Shown piece after piece: positions 19,630-30,476 of a stretch of DNA of 32,871 nucleotides; the first letter of the stretch is position 1, and each line of letters starts with the position of its first letter. Below the pieces are notes generated by a model. It was given only the letters and a program-made list of their open reading frames with translations, was not told where the DNA came from and made no database searches. The position numbers and the translations under genes are program-made. Source of the stretch: Chara braunii (taxonomy: Eukaryota; Streptophyta; Charophyceae; Charales; Characeae); assembly GCA_003427395.1 (NCBI GenBank), contig BFEA01000731.1, positions 98,268-131,138 of the forward strand, in the 5' to 3' direction.

Positions 19630-22600
19630 ATGGAAAGATTCAGTATAATTGATGCCTTATATAATAAGGATCAAACATGGAAGTCTCTCAGAAGACTAGC
19701 AGATTTACACTTAAGGTCGTTGAACGTCAATGGTCTTGCTTCTGCTAAGTTTCAAAAGAGGCAAGCCATCCAGGATCAGCTGAGGGGGATAGGGGGGAGA
19801 GAATGGCCTGATGTTATATGTATCCAAGAAACACATCTCTTGGATACTGCTAATCATAACCATTGTCACAAACAGATATGGCCTCATAAAGTGTTCAGAT
19901 CACATCCACCACGGCCAGAGAGTGCAGGTGCTGCTATCTGGATTCCCCCTGGTTCCAGGGTAGAACTTGTTCATTGGTATATGGATAAAGTAGAGGGTCA
20001 TTGGGTATATATCTTAGCCATGTTAGAACTCGAAATAATCAGCATCCTATGTGTTTATGGACCAAATGAAGCACAAGAAACTCAACGTTTTTTTGAGACT
20101 CTTCTCCCTAAACTTCCAGTAGGTATACCTTTAATCATGGTTGGGGACTTCAACGCTGCCCCTGATCGATCCTTGGACCGCTGGCGTGTTCCTACACCAT
20201 GTTTTGCATATGTTGAAGCTGATGAAGTAATGATTGCCTTCTTGGTCCAAACATTCAATCTTTTTTATTCATTCCGCAGGTTGAACCCGTCTCAGCGTTC
20301 TTATACATGCTTTAAAAAATTTCAAACTTAATTGGCCACTAAATTACGCATAGACCTAATCCTCCTTTCAGACGACCGAATATTTCCTAGAAGCCGTATT
20401 TTGGGATTAGACCATGCCATGTGTGCGGTCATCCTCACCTTCTGGAGGAAACCAGATCAAGGGAAAGGGTTCTATAAGCTTAATACCTCCCATCTTAAAA
20501 TGAATTTATTTAAGTCTTATCTTAAGGACGTTTGAACTTTCTGGAGACAACAGAAAGGCATTATCAAGGGCGATATTAAGTGGTTCAACAACGGCCTACT
20601 TTATTTAGGACGTAAATGCGATGAATATTCGAAACTACTAGCAGTTGAATGCCATTCAAATGAATTACGTCTGTATCAAGAAATGCAACAATTACAACTC
20701 TTAGAATTTGATGATGTAAATAATGAGAACAATGAATTAGTGGCTCAAGAAATTTATGAATTAGAAAGTCGACTACTCTCTCACATGGAGTATCGCTTGC
20801 AAGGGGTTAGGATTAGGGGTAAACTTAGGAAACACGACACAGAGTGGGTTATGGATGCAAGATTCTTTGCAATGGCTAACGTCCGGATAGGGAGGACAAT
20901 CATTGAGACCCTTGCTCATCCCCATCACCTAAATGATCCTTTGGCCACCTCCACTACTGAGTGTACTAAAATTGTTAGAGATTTTTTTAAAGATCTATTT
21001 TTATCAGAAAATAGTGATATTACCTTAAATCAGCGGAATACAAAAATTGACGAATTTTGAGGCCATTGACAAAAGCCCTTTCAGAATTCTAGAAAACTCA
21101 ACTAGAAATGCCTTTGACTAAGGAGGAAGTATGGACTGCACTTATGCTTATGGAAGAAGAAAAGACTCCAAGAATAGATGGACTGCTTAAGGAATTCTGG
21201 GAATCCATGTGGGATTTTATCTCACAAGACTTAATGAAATTTTATCAGGCAGTATGGGAGTATGGAGAAATGGGAGAAATTGTAGGGCAATGAGTCTTAA
21301 CCTTATTATATATAAAAAATGATAAATGTAATATTCGCAATTATAGACCAATAACACTCCTCTCTGTAGTACATAAACTCATTTCTAAGGTCATAACCAA
21401 TAGATTGAATAAGTTCATAGCTGACATAATTCATCCCTCCCAAACCGGGTTTATTCAAGGAAGAAATATCCAGGATAATATTCTTCTTGTTAATGAACTA
21501 GTTAAGCTATCACGACAATCGAAACATAATGCTGCATTTATATTTATTAACTTTGAAAAGGCATATGATCATTTTGATTGGTTCTTCCTGGATAAATGCC
21601 TTGATAAACTGAATTTTGGTCCTAACTTTAGAAGATGGGTTAAAATTTTGCATGAGAATGCAACAACAAGAATAATGTTCAATGGAAATGTGGCACTGCC
21701 TATTTTGCTTCAGAGATCGGTAAGACAGGGCGATCCAATTGCACCATTACTATTTGTAATTATTATGGAAGCCCTGACAACTAATCTTCGTCAACATAAA
21801 GATATTAAACGTATCCAAATCTTTTTTATCCCTCGAGATGCTATCCCAGTTTGCTCTCTATTCGTTGATGACCTCTTTCTGATGGTGGATGCCTCGCCAG
21901 AAAACCTAGAGGCTATTAAACGAATTATGGATGAGTTCTGTAAACTTTCGGATATGAGGGTAAACTTGGGAAATAAAACATTGGGATGGTGGATTCACTA
22001 TCAAGGAGTGAGACCCCCAGAACAACCTAAAATTTAATGGCTGCCCATTGAGATGCCAATCAGGATTCTGGGGATTTCCATCTCAGCATTAGACAAACCA
22101 ATATCTAACAATGATGAGATTTTGCAGCAAACTCATTCAAAATTGGAATTGTGGAAAGATAAACATACTTCACTACTAGGAAAAACACTGACAATGAACA
22201 ACGTGGTATTAGCTACTATCGGGTACAAATCTGCTTTATGGGCCTTGGATAAAACTGTCAGTAAGGCATTTCAAAGGCAATTGACCGCCTTTTTATGGAG
22301 GGGAAATCATGAATGCGAAAATGCTATCAGCAGGGTGGCATGACTATCTGTAATTCAACCTAAATCGATAGGTGGTTTTGGCATCATTGACCCTACTACC
22401 CAGTCTATGGCCCTTTCGATTCAATGATTAAAACGTCTGTTATTTAATCCTCAGACCCCCTGGACTCTTTTGGCCTGTGAACAAATCATGAGACTAGCAC
22501 CACCCACTTCGGAGGAGGTAGATCCTCTTATGTGGCTAGAAAATCGATCTTGGCCCCTTCCTAGAAATTCACTGGTACAAACTCTTCATGAAGAGTTTTC

Positions 22601-24203
22601 TGATCGTCAAGCAGTCAGAAAAGATCTGCACAGAGATCCCTTTTGGATCACTTTAATAAAAACCTGGAGAAAACTCCCCCTCCCTGATAAGATTCATCCT
22701 GTCAGGTGGGATGAAGTATGTCAACAATCATTATTTAAGAATACACTTATCAGAGATTTTCATGGTTGCACTCTTAACTGCTCTGACTCTCCATGGAAAG
22801 GATGGATTAAAAATGGGGTTATTCGAATCAGGGACATTTGGAGTAGTAAGAATAAGGATTGGATTGATTCTTCGATACTCCAAGAGCGCCTGAGACACTG
22901 TCATCATCAGAAAGAAGCACTGGATCGGGTAATTGATATAATCCCGCTAGAATGGGTCAGAATTCTTAAGAAAGGGCCCAAACTTGATGTTAATGATTGG
23001 GTGACAATCAAGACACAACAAGGTGTAGCGGGGAACATAGTTGAAATCTCAAATCAAGGAGACATCCTCCTGTCTATCCTTGACATGGAAGCAGACGGTT
23101 TCCTTAAACCTAGGGAACAGGAACACATTGAGTCCTTCAAAGTTGATCAGCTATTTCGAATCAGGGTTTTAAAAATCCAAGATAAATGGCTGGCTTTCAA
23201 ACCAGATACACCCATTTCTCACTTACCCATTGATCCTGTAAACTGGACCTGGTCTTATTCAGGGGGAAGGGGTCACTCATACTCTAGATCACTTCATAAA
23301 TTAACAGTCAAATCAACTTATAGGATGCTTCGCCCAAAGGTGAACATAAAAGATCGAATAGAAGCCTGATGGATGAAACACCTTCATGTAAGCAAGGAAG
23401 AGTTACATTCAGTTAAATGGTTTCACAATATTAAATCTCGGCCAGCTAAGGTAGCATCCTTGCAATGGCAGATTGCCCATCGCTGTCTTCCCACAAATGA
23501 TTGGATTATAAACAGAACCTCATTAGAACAAAAAGGAATAGCTAAACCGTGGTGTAAATTTTGTAAATCAGCATTTCCTTCTAAACTAATTCTGGAAACT
23601 TTAGAGCACATTTTTCTTCAATGCCCAGGATCAGTTTGGCTATGGCGTTGGTGGGATAGAATTTGGGATCATTTGGGAGCATCTACTCCCTGGCCCTGGG
23701 ATTGGAAGGCGTTGCTCTTGGAATCGTGGAATCCCTTTCAGATTGATGAATTTACATCTAACTTATTTACAGTGGGAAGGAGAGCAGTTATTTGGGCAAT
23801 ATGGACACGAAGATGTACCTTTGAAATGGAAGGAGCACGTCTTGATGGACCAGAATTTACTGAAACTATTAAGCAACATGTAGAAACTGAGATTACTACC
23901 AAATGGGAAAGACTAAAAGAAAAAATATTACATTTGTCACAAAAAAAAGAAATTATGCAATATACTACATCATTTAACCAAAGCTGGCTTGGAGGGGACA
24001 AGGGAGGGAGGCTAGGGCGGGTGGTTTGGGAGGGAGCTCAAGAAAATGACCAGGCTGGGCTTTTAAGGAATTACCGCTTGATCTTCAATAATTGGATTGA
24101 AGTTGACTCAGTCTTCTCATTAAGGCCTCTGACGGACTTCCCTGATCCTTTTCCCCCATCAAATCTTTGTCTAGTTCCCAGATCATGGTATGGGTATGAA
24201 TGA
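19630..24203 (+). pseudogene. LINE ORF2: APE-type endonuclease, reverse transcriptase, zf-RVT-like C-terminus
   Basis: ORF2 nicks target DNA and copies the RNA there. The endonuclease domain (19720-20440) shows LRSLNVNGL, VICIQETHL, VYGPN, VGDFNAAPD, RIDLILLS and LGLDHAMC. The reverse transcriptase (21330-22000) shows NYRPITLLS, HPSQTGFIQGRNIQDNILL, INFEKAYD, SVRQGDPIAPLLF and FVDDLFLM. A C-terminal zf-RVT-like region (23290-23680) has WCKFC and LEHIFLQCPGSVW. Stops occur at 20329, 20533, 21090, 21291, 22035, 22341, 22425 and 23367; the frame changes once, near 21040-21060. Motif A reads INFEKAYD where active LINEs have D as the second residue, so the first catalytic Asp is Asn. The N-terminal start is uncertain; 19630 is the first ATG of the open stretch. 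Confidence 0.9.
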
Positions 24204-24303
24204 TCCCAAATGAGATTGACAAAGTGCTAGGTAGATATGTTCCCAGATCATGGTGTGGGTATGGACGATCCCAAATGAGGTTGACATGGTGCTAGGTAGA
24301 TAC
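24174..24303 (+). repeat. 65-bp tandem duplication across the ORF2 stop
   Basis: GTTCCCAGATCATGGTATGG starts at 24174 and GTTCCCAGATCATGGTGTGG at 24239, and both copies run through CTAGGTAGATA. The first copy contains the last codons of ORF2 (LVPRSWYGYE) and the stop; the second lies wholly in the 3' UTR. Confidence 0.9.
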
Positions 24304-24652
24304 CTCCAGCACCAATGTCTATGGTCCCAGGCTCCTGGTACGGGTACACCTAACCCCATAGAGGGGTCTGGAAATCAAAGTTGAGGTGAATTCAAAAGAG
24401 GAGTACATTGAGGTTTGAATAGGGCTAGATGTGAAAATTTCTTTCTGGCGCTCGGTAACGGGTGAAGAGGCTCAAAGTAAAACCCCAACAGTCATTTTAC
24501 ATCAGCATAATCATCTGCTTGTTCATATGAGGGACGCTGAGCCCGGTTCTCAGCAGTTTTTCGTTTTTCTCACTCCGGGTAGACTGTGAGGACCCCGGCC
24601 TCAACATCTTCATTGGTAATATCAGCCTTGGGCACTGGGCCCGTTTTTACTT

Positions 24653-24685
<33 letters not shown>
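24204..24685 (+). other. LINE 3' UTR and poly-A tail
   Basis: About 450 bp of non-coding sequence after the ORF2 stop, ending in TTACTTC and then 32 uninterrupted A residues (24654-24685). No AATAAA is evident just before the tail. The long uninterrupted run contrasts with the heavy decay of the coding part, and may have been expanded by slippage. Confidence 0.85.
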
Positions 24686-24686
<1 letters not shown>

Positions 24687-26642
24687 CCTTATATCATGAA
24701 GGTGTGGAAAGGAGCTTGGAGTGGAAGATGATGATCGTTGGGGTACAAAATAATCTCTGCAGTTCATTGATGACATATTATCCAGTTGCATGCTTCATGT
24801 TTGGGTATGCCTGTTTGTCTCATCCTGTGGATGACCACCCACTGGGCAAATCAGGCACTATGTCTACACTGCCAAAAAAAAAGAAAGAAGAAAGAAACAA
24901 AGAAAAGGAGAACTTCAAGAGAAAAAGATGAAGAGAAGGAAGGTGCAATGTCTGCCATTGAACAACAAGGGTCAGATCCCACACTACGTAAGTTAAGTAA
25001 AAAGTACCTTTTGCCCGGATCCCATATGTTTCCGCATGCATAGGGGTGGCTTCGATATTTTTGGCCGAGTGGAAACGTTCTACGGCGTGGCAGGTAGGGA
25101 GTGACTGGCCCCGAAGAAATTTGGAGGAAACTTAGCACAAGAGTGCTCTACCTGTACCCTGTTCTGATAAAGAGGGTGGGTTTTATGGGTTTCTTTTTTC
25201 TTTTTTCTTTTTGTCCCGGTTTGTCTGTCGTCTGGGAGGCTTGTGATACGGCAGACCGCGCTGTAATGTCCTTTCCTTTTGCTTTCTTTTTTTTTTGGTT
25301 GAACACCAATGACTGCAGCCCTGCATCAGACAGGAATAAGAGCCCATGCCTGATTGTGGGGTCTGGATTGGGATGACTCCAGAGTCCAGCCTTATTTGTG
25401 GGGAGCAGCAGGTGCCGGAAACAGGCCCCAGCAACCCTTCCTTTCATACGGTTATTACTAAACGTCTCCCCCATCCTTTTGTCCTCTGGAGCCTGCATTG
25501 ATCACCCTCTTTATCTCTCTCTGGGGATTGACAGGCTCCAATCCTTGTGACAGAATTTCCAGCTGCTGCCATTTCATCATTCTCCCAGCGGCTCTGTTTG
25601 GTACTAGAGTGTCTGAGGGGTAAAAGAAGGAGTGAAGAGGAAATGCATTACACACAACAGTTGCCACTGCATCTGATTTTCTGGGGATAACCTACCATAA
25701 TTGGAATGGGAGACTTCCCCAAATTGAATGCTCCTTATGCTGCGAACTCATTTGTTTTTCTTAGGGCCCTACCCCTTACGAGCCCCCTCTTCCACTGGTC
25801 CTCTCGTCAATTCTCCGCGGCCCACCCCTACTCCCCCAGTCCTGCCTCAGTGTCTTACCACTCAGGACCACCCCCTTTCTACTGTCTTGGCTGCTTGAAG
25901 CATACTTTTAGTTGAACAGGCCCTGTTATATGGGTACTTCAGGTGCTCCGTACTAGGCATACTAACCCCTCTTTCTACAGGTCACATGCGATTGGGTAGA
26001 CCGCGAATTGTTCCCCCAATTTCCCCAGACCTACCCCGACTCGCCAGTTTATGGATGTAGCGGCCGTGCGCACTGGGTCCCTAGATATCACAGCAGCGCC
26101 TAATGCCACCCTCCCCTAGCCAAGGTCTACCCTATGACACCCCCGAGCAATAGCACAACTGCTATTAGTTATTGTACTTGTCAATACAATCTAGAGGCTC
26201 TAGCCTGCGATTGCAAGCCTTAGGTGTACAAGCCCCCAATCTGAACGGTTCACTGGACCCGGTGGGTAGACCCTCCTTTCTGGTCATTGTTGTCTCGTAC
26301 ATGCACTGTACTCTTGTTGTTGAACTTCTAATTACGACCCAGAGGTCCTTAGGCTAGCGTACTATTCGTAGCTGTACGGCAGCCATCCGCCCCTCTACCT
26401 TAAACGTCTCACGCGAGTCGCTTTTGGTGGTTGTAGCATCATTGTTCTGATCATTATTTGATTGCGGCGGAGTCGCAGTAGGAGGAGTAGGACCCAAAAA
26501 AGAAAGGCGTGGGTCCCACTGCACGCGTGTGGCTTGGCGACTGGAAAGCCTTAAGTTTGGAAACAATAATTGTTGACGGAAGAGAAAGTGGACCCCAGTG
26601 CGGCATGAATGATCGGTCACTTCCTTTCTTTCTAGTAAAGCC
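24686..26642. other. No gene supported; low-information intergenic DNA
   Basis: Short T-rich (25193-25220, 25280-25300) and A/G-rich (24874-24935) tracts interrupt unique-looking sequence. The open frames are below 120 codons, overlap on both strands, and show no domain I recognise. No inverted-repeat ends were found. Confidence 0.5.
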
Positions 26643-26874
26643 ATTTTGTCAAAAAGACGGACAGTTTATATTTTTTGAAGGAAATTGAAATTTGAAACCT
26701 ACTTGTTTGGCCCAAAAAATACCACCTTGTACCTCCTGAGGGTCCATTTGGACTAAGCTGAAGTTCAGGTACATCCAAGGGGGACCCCACACAGCTAAAA
26801 GGGCCACATTTTTTGGCCAAATAAGTGGTTTTCATTTGGTTCAAAAAATATAAAATGTTCGTCTTAACGAAACC
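26643..26874. mobile_element. Inverted-repeat (MITE-like) element, family A, copy 3
   Basis: The left arm (GACGGACAGTTTATATTTTT then TGAAGGAAATTGAAA, 26656-26690, and TTGTTTGGCCCAAAAAAT at 26703-26720) is matched in inverse by 26808-26874 (ATTTTTTGGCCAAATAAG, TTCAAAAAATATAAAATG then TTCGTCTTAACG). The arm sequence is that of copy 1 at 829-1035. The interior is different and about 80 bp long. No coding capacity. Confidence 0.72.
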
Positions 26875-27557
26875 GCTGTTCAGGTTACCTGATGAGGACT
26901 TGCCCGGAACCGGCGTCTGTTTTTCTAGCTCTCAATCCAATCCCAGAGTCTCTTTTCTGCACAGGATGGGCTCAAAAGAGAGGGCAGCCGCCAGCCAACC
27001 TACCCGCAACTGCAGTTTACTTTGAGAAAGACTCCTGGTGCCATGCCAGAGTCGAAATGAAAATCGTTGTTTTCCAAAGGATTGCCTTCCGAAGTTGAAT
27101 CAACCTGATCATCCATCCCCCCTCTCCGTTGGCTGATACGGAAGTGAAGATGCATCATGGACAGGGAGGTCCTGCAAAAGATGCTGCAACAACGAATCCT
27201 ACCACTGAAAGTACATGATGTACCCAGTGCAAGAAATCTCTTTCAGTTGTTATACTTCTCTCTCTTTTTTACATTACAATTTATTTTTTTTCTGCAAAGA
27301 GTTTTCCTTGTTTATTGCGGCCCCTGCAATTTATATTAGGTGATTGCACACAGAGTTTCACAATTGTCATAGGCCTGGGGCGTTTTGCCGTAACCATGCC
27401 TTGTAGGCCCGGGTTGTTTGTCTGACGAAACACCCCAACTTTCAAGGGCATTTCAACAAATTCCCCCTTTGTTTTGGCTTTTCTTTTTTTTTTTTAAAAG
27501 AGGGCGATGGCCTTGAGATATTTGGACCTGCAGTATTTTATTTTTTTTGCTTCCAGT
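26875..27557. other. No gene seen
   Basis: Unique-looking sequence with T-rich tracts (27485-27497, 27538-27548). The short open frame at 27157-27339 shows nothing recognisable. The possible similarity of 26940-27090 to 15060-15260 is noted above. Confidence 0.45.
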
Positions 27558-27764
27558 AGACTTTGAACCCAGGGGAGAGGTCCCACTGTCAAAGAGGATT
27601 GGATTAAACTCCTGAATCTGGACGTGTTTTCAGAAGAGATGGGGACAAGCAGTTCAATCTCTACGCTCTGCTGCTGCAGTGCTGCATCATTCCACGTAAA
27701 CGTCTAGATTCAGGCATTCAATCCAATGCTCTTTGCTAGTGGGACCTAGCCTCAGGTCTGTACT
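27558..27764. mobile_element. MITE-like family C, copy 1
   Basis: The left arm (AGAGGTCCCACTGTCAAAGA then GGATTGGAT, 27576-27605, continuing to CTGAATCTGGACGTG) and the inverted right arm (27699-27764, ending ATCCAATGCTCTTTGCTAGT then GGGACCTAGCCTCAGGTCTG) pair over about 65 bp. The outer motif AGACC(T)G(A/G)GGCTAGGTCCCAC is shared with copy 2 at 29287-29399. The interior of about 75 bp has no coding capacity. Confidence 0.78.
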
Positions 27765-27789
27765 TTGACAGCTCAGGGGGGTGTACCAA

Positions 27790-27911
27790 CTGGCCTACCG
27801 TCTTCACCTGAATAGAACGCCCGGTCATTATCGCCGCATCTGGACTGAACGTTGGGGTAAATGCAGCTATCATGACCGGACGTCTATTCGGGTGAAGACG
27901 GTAGCCCAGAG
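27790..27911. mobile_element. Short palindromic element (family D)
   Basis: 27790-27839 and 27861-27911 are inverted copies of about 50 bp (CTACCGTCTTCACCTGAATA against inverted TATTCGGGTGAAGACGGTAG), with only about 21 bp between. Nearly the whole 122-bp unit can fold into one hairpin. It lies 25 bp from the end of family C copy 1. Confidence 0.82.
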
Positions 27912-28004
27912 CCTATGCTTGTAGGAGTATGTGGAGACTTCGCAGGGAGCTGACGATAGTTATATAATTATCTGCAGATGTTGTTGCAAGAATACAGCTA
28001 CGTG

Positions 28005-28445
28005 ATGGTTCGTCATGCACAGTGGATTTTTTTTTACGACCCATTATGGATATTTTTTACGACCCATGCACAATGGATATTTTTTACGACCCATGCACAA
28101 TGGATATTTTTTACGACCCATGCACAATGGAATGGATATTTTTTACGACCCATGCAGAACGGAATCGAGATTTTTTACGACCCATGCACAATGGAATGAA
28201 TATTTTTTATTGTTTTACGACCCCTGCACAATGGAATGGATATTTTTTATTATTTTACGACACCTGCACAATGGAATGGATATTTTTCACCACCCATGCA
28301 CAATGGAATGGATATTTTTTACGACCCATGCACAATGGAACGGATATTTTTTACTACCCATGCACAATGGAATGGATATTTTTTACTACCCATGCACAAG
28401 GAATATGTTTTGCGACCCATGCACAATGGATATTTTTCACGACCA
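28005..28445. repeat. Minisatellite, about 14 units of 27-39 bp
   Basis: Each unit contains TTTTTTACGACCCATGCACA then ATGGA, with optional ATGG or TTATTA insertions that give 27, 31-33 and 39-bp variants. Early units are 27 bp and later ones mostly 33 bp. The unit lacks stops, so several plus-strand frames stay open (up to 251 codons from 28015); I treat these as artefacts because all frames are open at once and no start context or homologue is recognised. One further unit (28539-28560) lies inside the flanking duplication. Confidence 0.9.
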
Positions 28446-28468
28446 TCATCATCAGGGTGGCGTTCGGG

Positions 28469-28650
28469 AGACTTGCTGGTTGTGCTCTGCCTACTTTCTG
28501 CTCTCATGTGAGTTCTTGTCTTCCATTGGCTTTCACAATCATGGATATTTTTTAGGACCCAGACTTGCTGGTTGTGCTTGCTTTGTGTACTCTCTCCTCT
28601 CTAGTGAGCTGTTGTCTTCCATTGGCTTTCAATGCCTTTCACCTCTCCTC
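28469..28650. repeat. 92-bp tandem duplication next to the minisatellite
   Basis: AGACTTGCTGGTTGTGCT occurs at 28469 and 28561, each followed at a distance by TTGTCTTCCATTGGCTTTCA. The first copy ends with one minisatellite unit (ATGGATATTTTTTAGGACCC). Short CCTCT repeats follow at 28645-28665. Confidence 0.85.
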
Positions 28651-28669
28651 TCCTCTCCTCTCTACTATT

Positions 28670-29286
28670 GGCTTCGCTCTCTTTCGATTTGTGTGCATGA
28701 TCTTCTTTTGTGGCACTCCATGCATTATTCAGCATATGCTGCCTTTGTATGGAGCATAAAAACATTATAACTACAAAGGTTGGTGACGCCTATCCTACCC
28801 TGTGTACACTGTACTACTCTGAATTCTTGCTGATTTGACATAATAGACATAATAATATGCGACGGTTGCTCTCTGAGTAAATGTATGTGTACTTGTCAGT
28901 GAGTCTTGTGAACGTGCAGCAACGTACGTTGACCTTGACCATCATCTTCGTCAATGGCTTCGATAGTCAGGACTGCATGTGAAAGGCAGCAGTTGGTGAC
29001 AGGTGCGTATTTTGCCTTGGGCAGTTCGCCGGTCATGAAAATGTTAAAAAGAAAAGAAAAGAAAAGAAAAGAAAAAAGGGCCTAGCGCAGGCGGTACTCA
29101 CAGTAGCCCTATCCTAAATGTATCTGACCGCATTACGGCCGCACCTGGATGCCATCTGGCCGCAATTCCGGCCCGTACTGCGGTGTGAGTATGCTGTCAG
29201 TTGGTACACCTATGAACTGTCGAAATACAGAATCAAATTGTAATCGGGATACTATCAGATGAAGAATCAAATCATTCTGGATTGCC
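28670..29286. other. No gene; simple (AAAAG)n repeat inside
   Basis: A pentamer repeat AAAAG of about 5 copies lies at 29049-29076. Next to it, TCTGACCGCATTACGGCC and TCTGGCCGCAATTCCGGCC (29119-29165) form a short direct repeat. Nothing else was recognised. Confidence 0.5.
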
Positions 29287-29399
29287 AGAGGCAGGGGCAA
29301 GGTCCCACTTGCACGGATTAAGTGATTCTGGCCGCTGATCTTTGCTATCTACGGTCAATATCGCATAATTCGTGTAAGTGGGACCTAGCCCCAGGTCTG
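29287..29399. mobile_element. MITE-like family C, copy 2
   Basis: The left arm (CAAGGTCCCACTTGCACGGA then TTAAGTGATTCTGGCCG) pairs with the inverted right arm (CGGTCAATATCGCATAATTC then GTGTAAGTGGGACCTAGCCC). The arms cover almost the whole 113 bp. The outer AGACCTGGGGCTAGGTCCCAC (read on the minus strand) matches family C copy 1; the inner sequence differs. Confidence 0.75.
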
Positions 29400-29787
29400 A
29401 CTCAGTTCTACCGGAGTTTCCAGCCTGTTTAATATACAAACTCTTTTCCCAAAAAATAAAATGAAATGATATCTAAAGCTCGCCACCCTTCAAAAGATGA
29501 AGAAGAAAAAGAAAAAATGGGAAAATTTGTCTGGCGCCCCTGTAATTTCCTTGATTTTGCATCCCACTTACCCTGTCGTGCCCCTGGGGCCTCTGAGCTT
29601 TCCTGGATGCCCCTGTCAGAAAGCGGCGCAACTTTCTGCGCTGCCCTTACTGGACAGCCAGTCTCATTTTACCGGGCCCTATGCGATATGCCCTCATGAG
29701 CAGCATACATCTTTCCATGATGCCCTTCGCACCAGAAATTCGGATTTGAAGCACGTGGTTTTCGTGGACCTGCCGCAAAAAATGACC

Positions 29788-29789
29788 GT

Positions 29790-29831
<42 letters not shown>

Positions 29832-29868
29832 CAGAGAGAGAGAGACAGAGAGAGAGAGAGAGACAGAG

Positions 29869-29925
<57 letters not shown>

Positions 29926-29990
29926 CAGAGACACAGAGAGAGAGAGAGAGAGATGCACAGACACACACACAGACACAGAGAGAGAGAGAA
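29788..29990. repeat. (TG)n then (AG)n microsatellite
   Basis: About 13 TG pairs are followed by about 160 bp of AG pairs interrupted by AC/CAGAC words. The transition and interruptions give six-frame open stretches of Arg/Glu or Ser/Leu repeats, which are not genes. Tracts of this kind can adopt triplex (H-DNA) or Z-DNA structures. Confidence 0.95.
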
Positions 29991-30078
29991 ATGAAGTGGC
30001 CTTCATGCGTGTACCCATAGAGGTGTGCTGAGAACATGCACCCTACCGGTAGGGGCATATGGAAAATTCCGGTGCTGG

Positions 30079-30372
30079 TACTCAACGGCTATCCTGTAGG
30101 GGCATACTGCAAATTTGGACAGTGTACCGGTAGGGGCATAACAAAAACTTTTCAGGCTCAGCCCACGCCGGGGTTTTATGGGAAATTTGAATCATGGTCA
30201 GAGGGGCACGACAGGGCAAGTTGCTCGTACTCAACGTCTATCCTGTAGGGGCATACTGCAAATTTGGACAGTGTACCAGTAGGAGCATAACAAAAATATT
30301 TCAGGCTCAGCCGACGCCAGGGTTTGATGGGAAATTGGAATTGTGGTCAGAGGGGCACGACAGGGCAAGTGG
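30079..30372. repeat. 149-bp tandem repeat, about 2 copies
   Basis: CTCAACGGCTATCCTGTAGG starts at 30081 and CTCAACGTCTATCCTGTAGG at 30230. The copies run in parallel to GAGGGGCACGACAGGGCAAG, with about a dozen differences. Since 149 is not a multiple of three, the repeated peptide reads in different frames in each copy, which argues against coding. Confidence 0.9.
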
Positions 30373-30476
30373 GCCATAGGAGGGGTGCGGCGCCAAATAA
30401 TGGAAATTACAGTGGCAAAAGGAGCAAAAGCAAAAAAAGACGAGGGGCTATTACAACTCCCCTGACGTCCATACTC

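Larger units (their letters stand above)
15290..24685 (+). mobile_element. Long LINE (non-LTR retrotransposon), decayed
   Basis: In order: a 5' region, ORF1 (DUF4283-like plus CCHC), a long middle reading region of unknown function, ORF2 (endonuclease, reverse transcriptase, zinc-binding C-terminus), a 3' UTR, and A32 at 24654-24685. All parts are on the plus strand. The 3' end is fixed by the poly-A. The 5' end is uncertain: the first solid point is the ORF1 ATG at 15821, and I found no target duplication matching GCCTTATATCATG after the tail. At about 9 kb it is longer than typical plant LINEs (6-7 kb). It is AT-richer than the neighbouring chromovirus. Many stops and at least two frameshifts make it inactive. 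Confidence 0.88.
29495..30425. mobile_element. Composite inverted-repeat element E around a (TG)n(AG)n tract
   Basis: The left part (29531-29700), read on the minus strand, gives CAGGGGCACGACAGGGTAAG then TGGG, followed by GGAAATTACAG then GGGCGCC. The right part (30345-30415) gives GAGGGGCACGACAGGGCAAG then TGGG, followed by GGAAATTACAG then TGGCAAA. GAGGGCATAT near 29690 (minus) also pairs with GGGGCATATGG near 30053. The arms flank a long microsatellite. The right arm is lengthened by a 149-bp tandem repeat. No protein is supported. Confidence 0.6.

Noticed and set aside
24786-25043. Possible small gene with a Lys-rich stretch
   Set aside because: The Lys run comes from an A/G-rich simple tract and no conserved features were seen.
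28005-28445. CRISPR array
   Set aside because: Repeats are directly adjacent with variable unit length and no unique spacers. The context is a eukaryotic transposon landscape.
28015-28770. 251-codon open frame on the plus strand
   Set aside because: It lies over a minisatellite whose unit lacks stops in several frames, and no domain or homologue is recognised.
29647-30085. Ser/Leu- and Arg/Glu-repeat open frames on both strands
   Set aside because: They are translations of the (TG)n(AG)n microsatellite.
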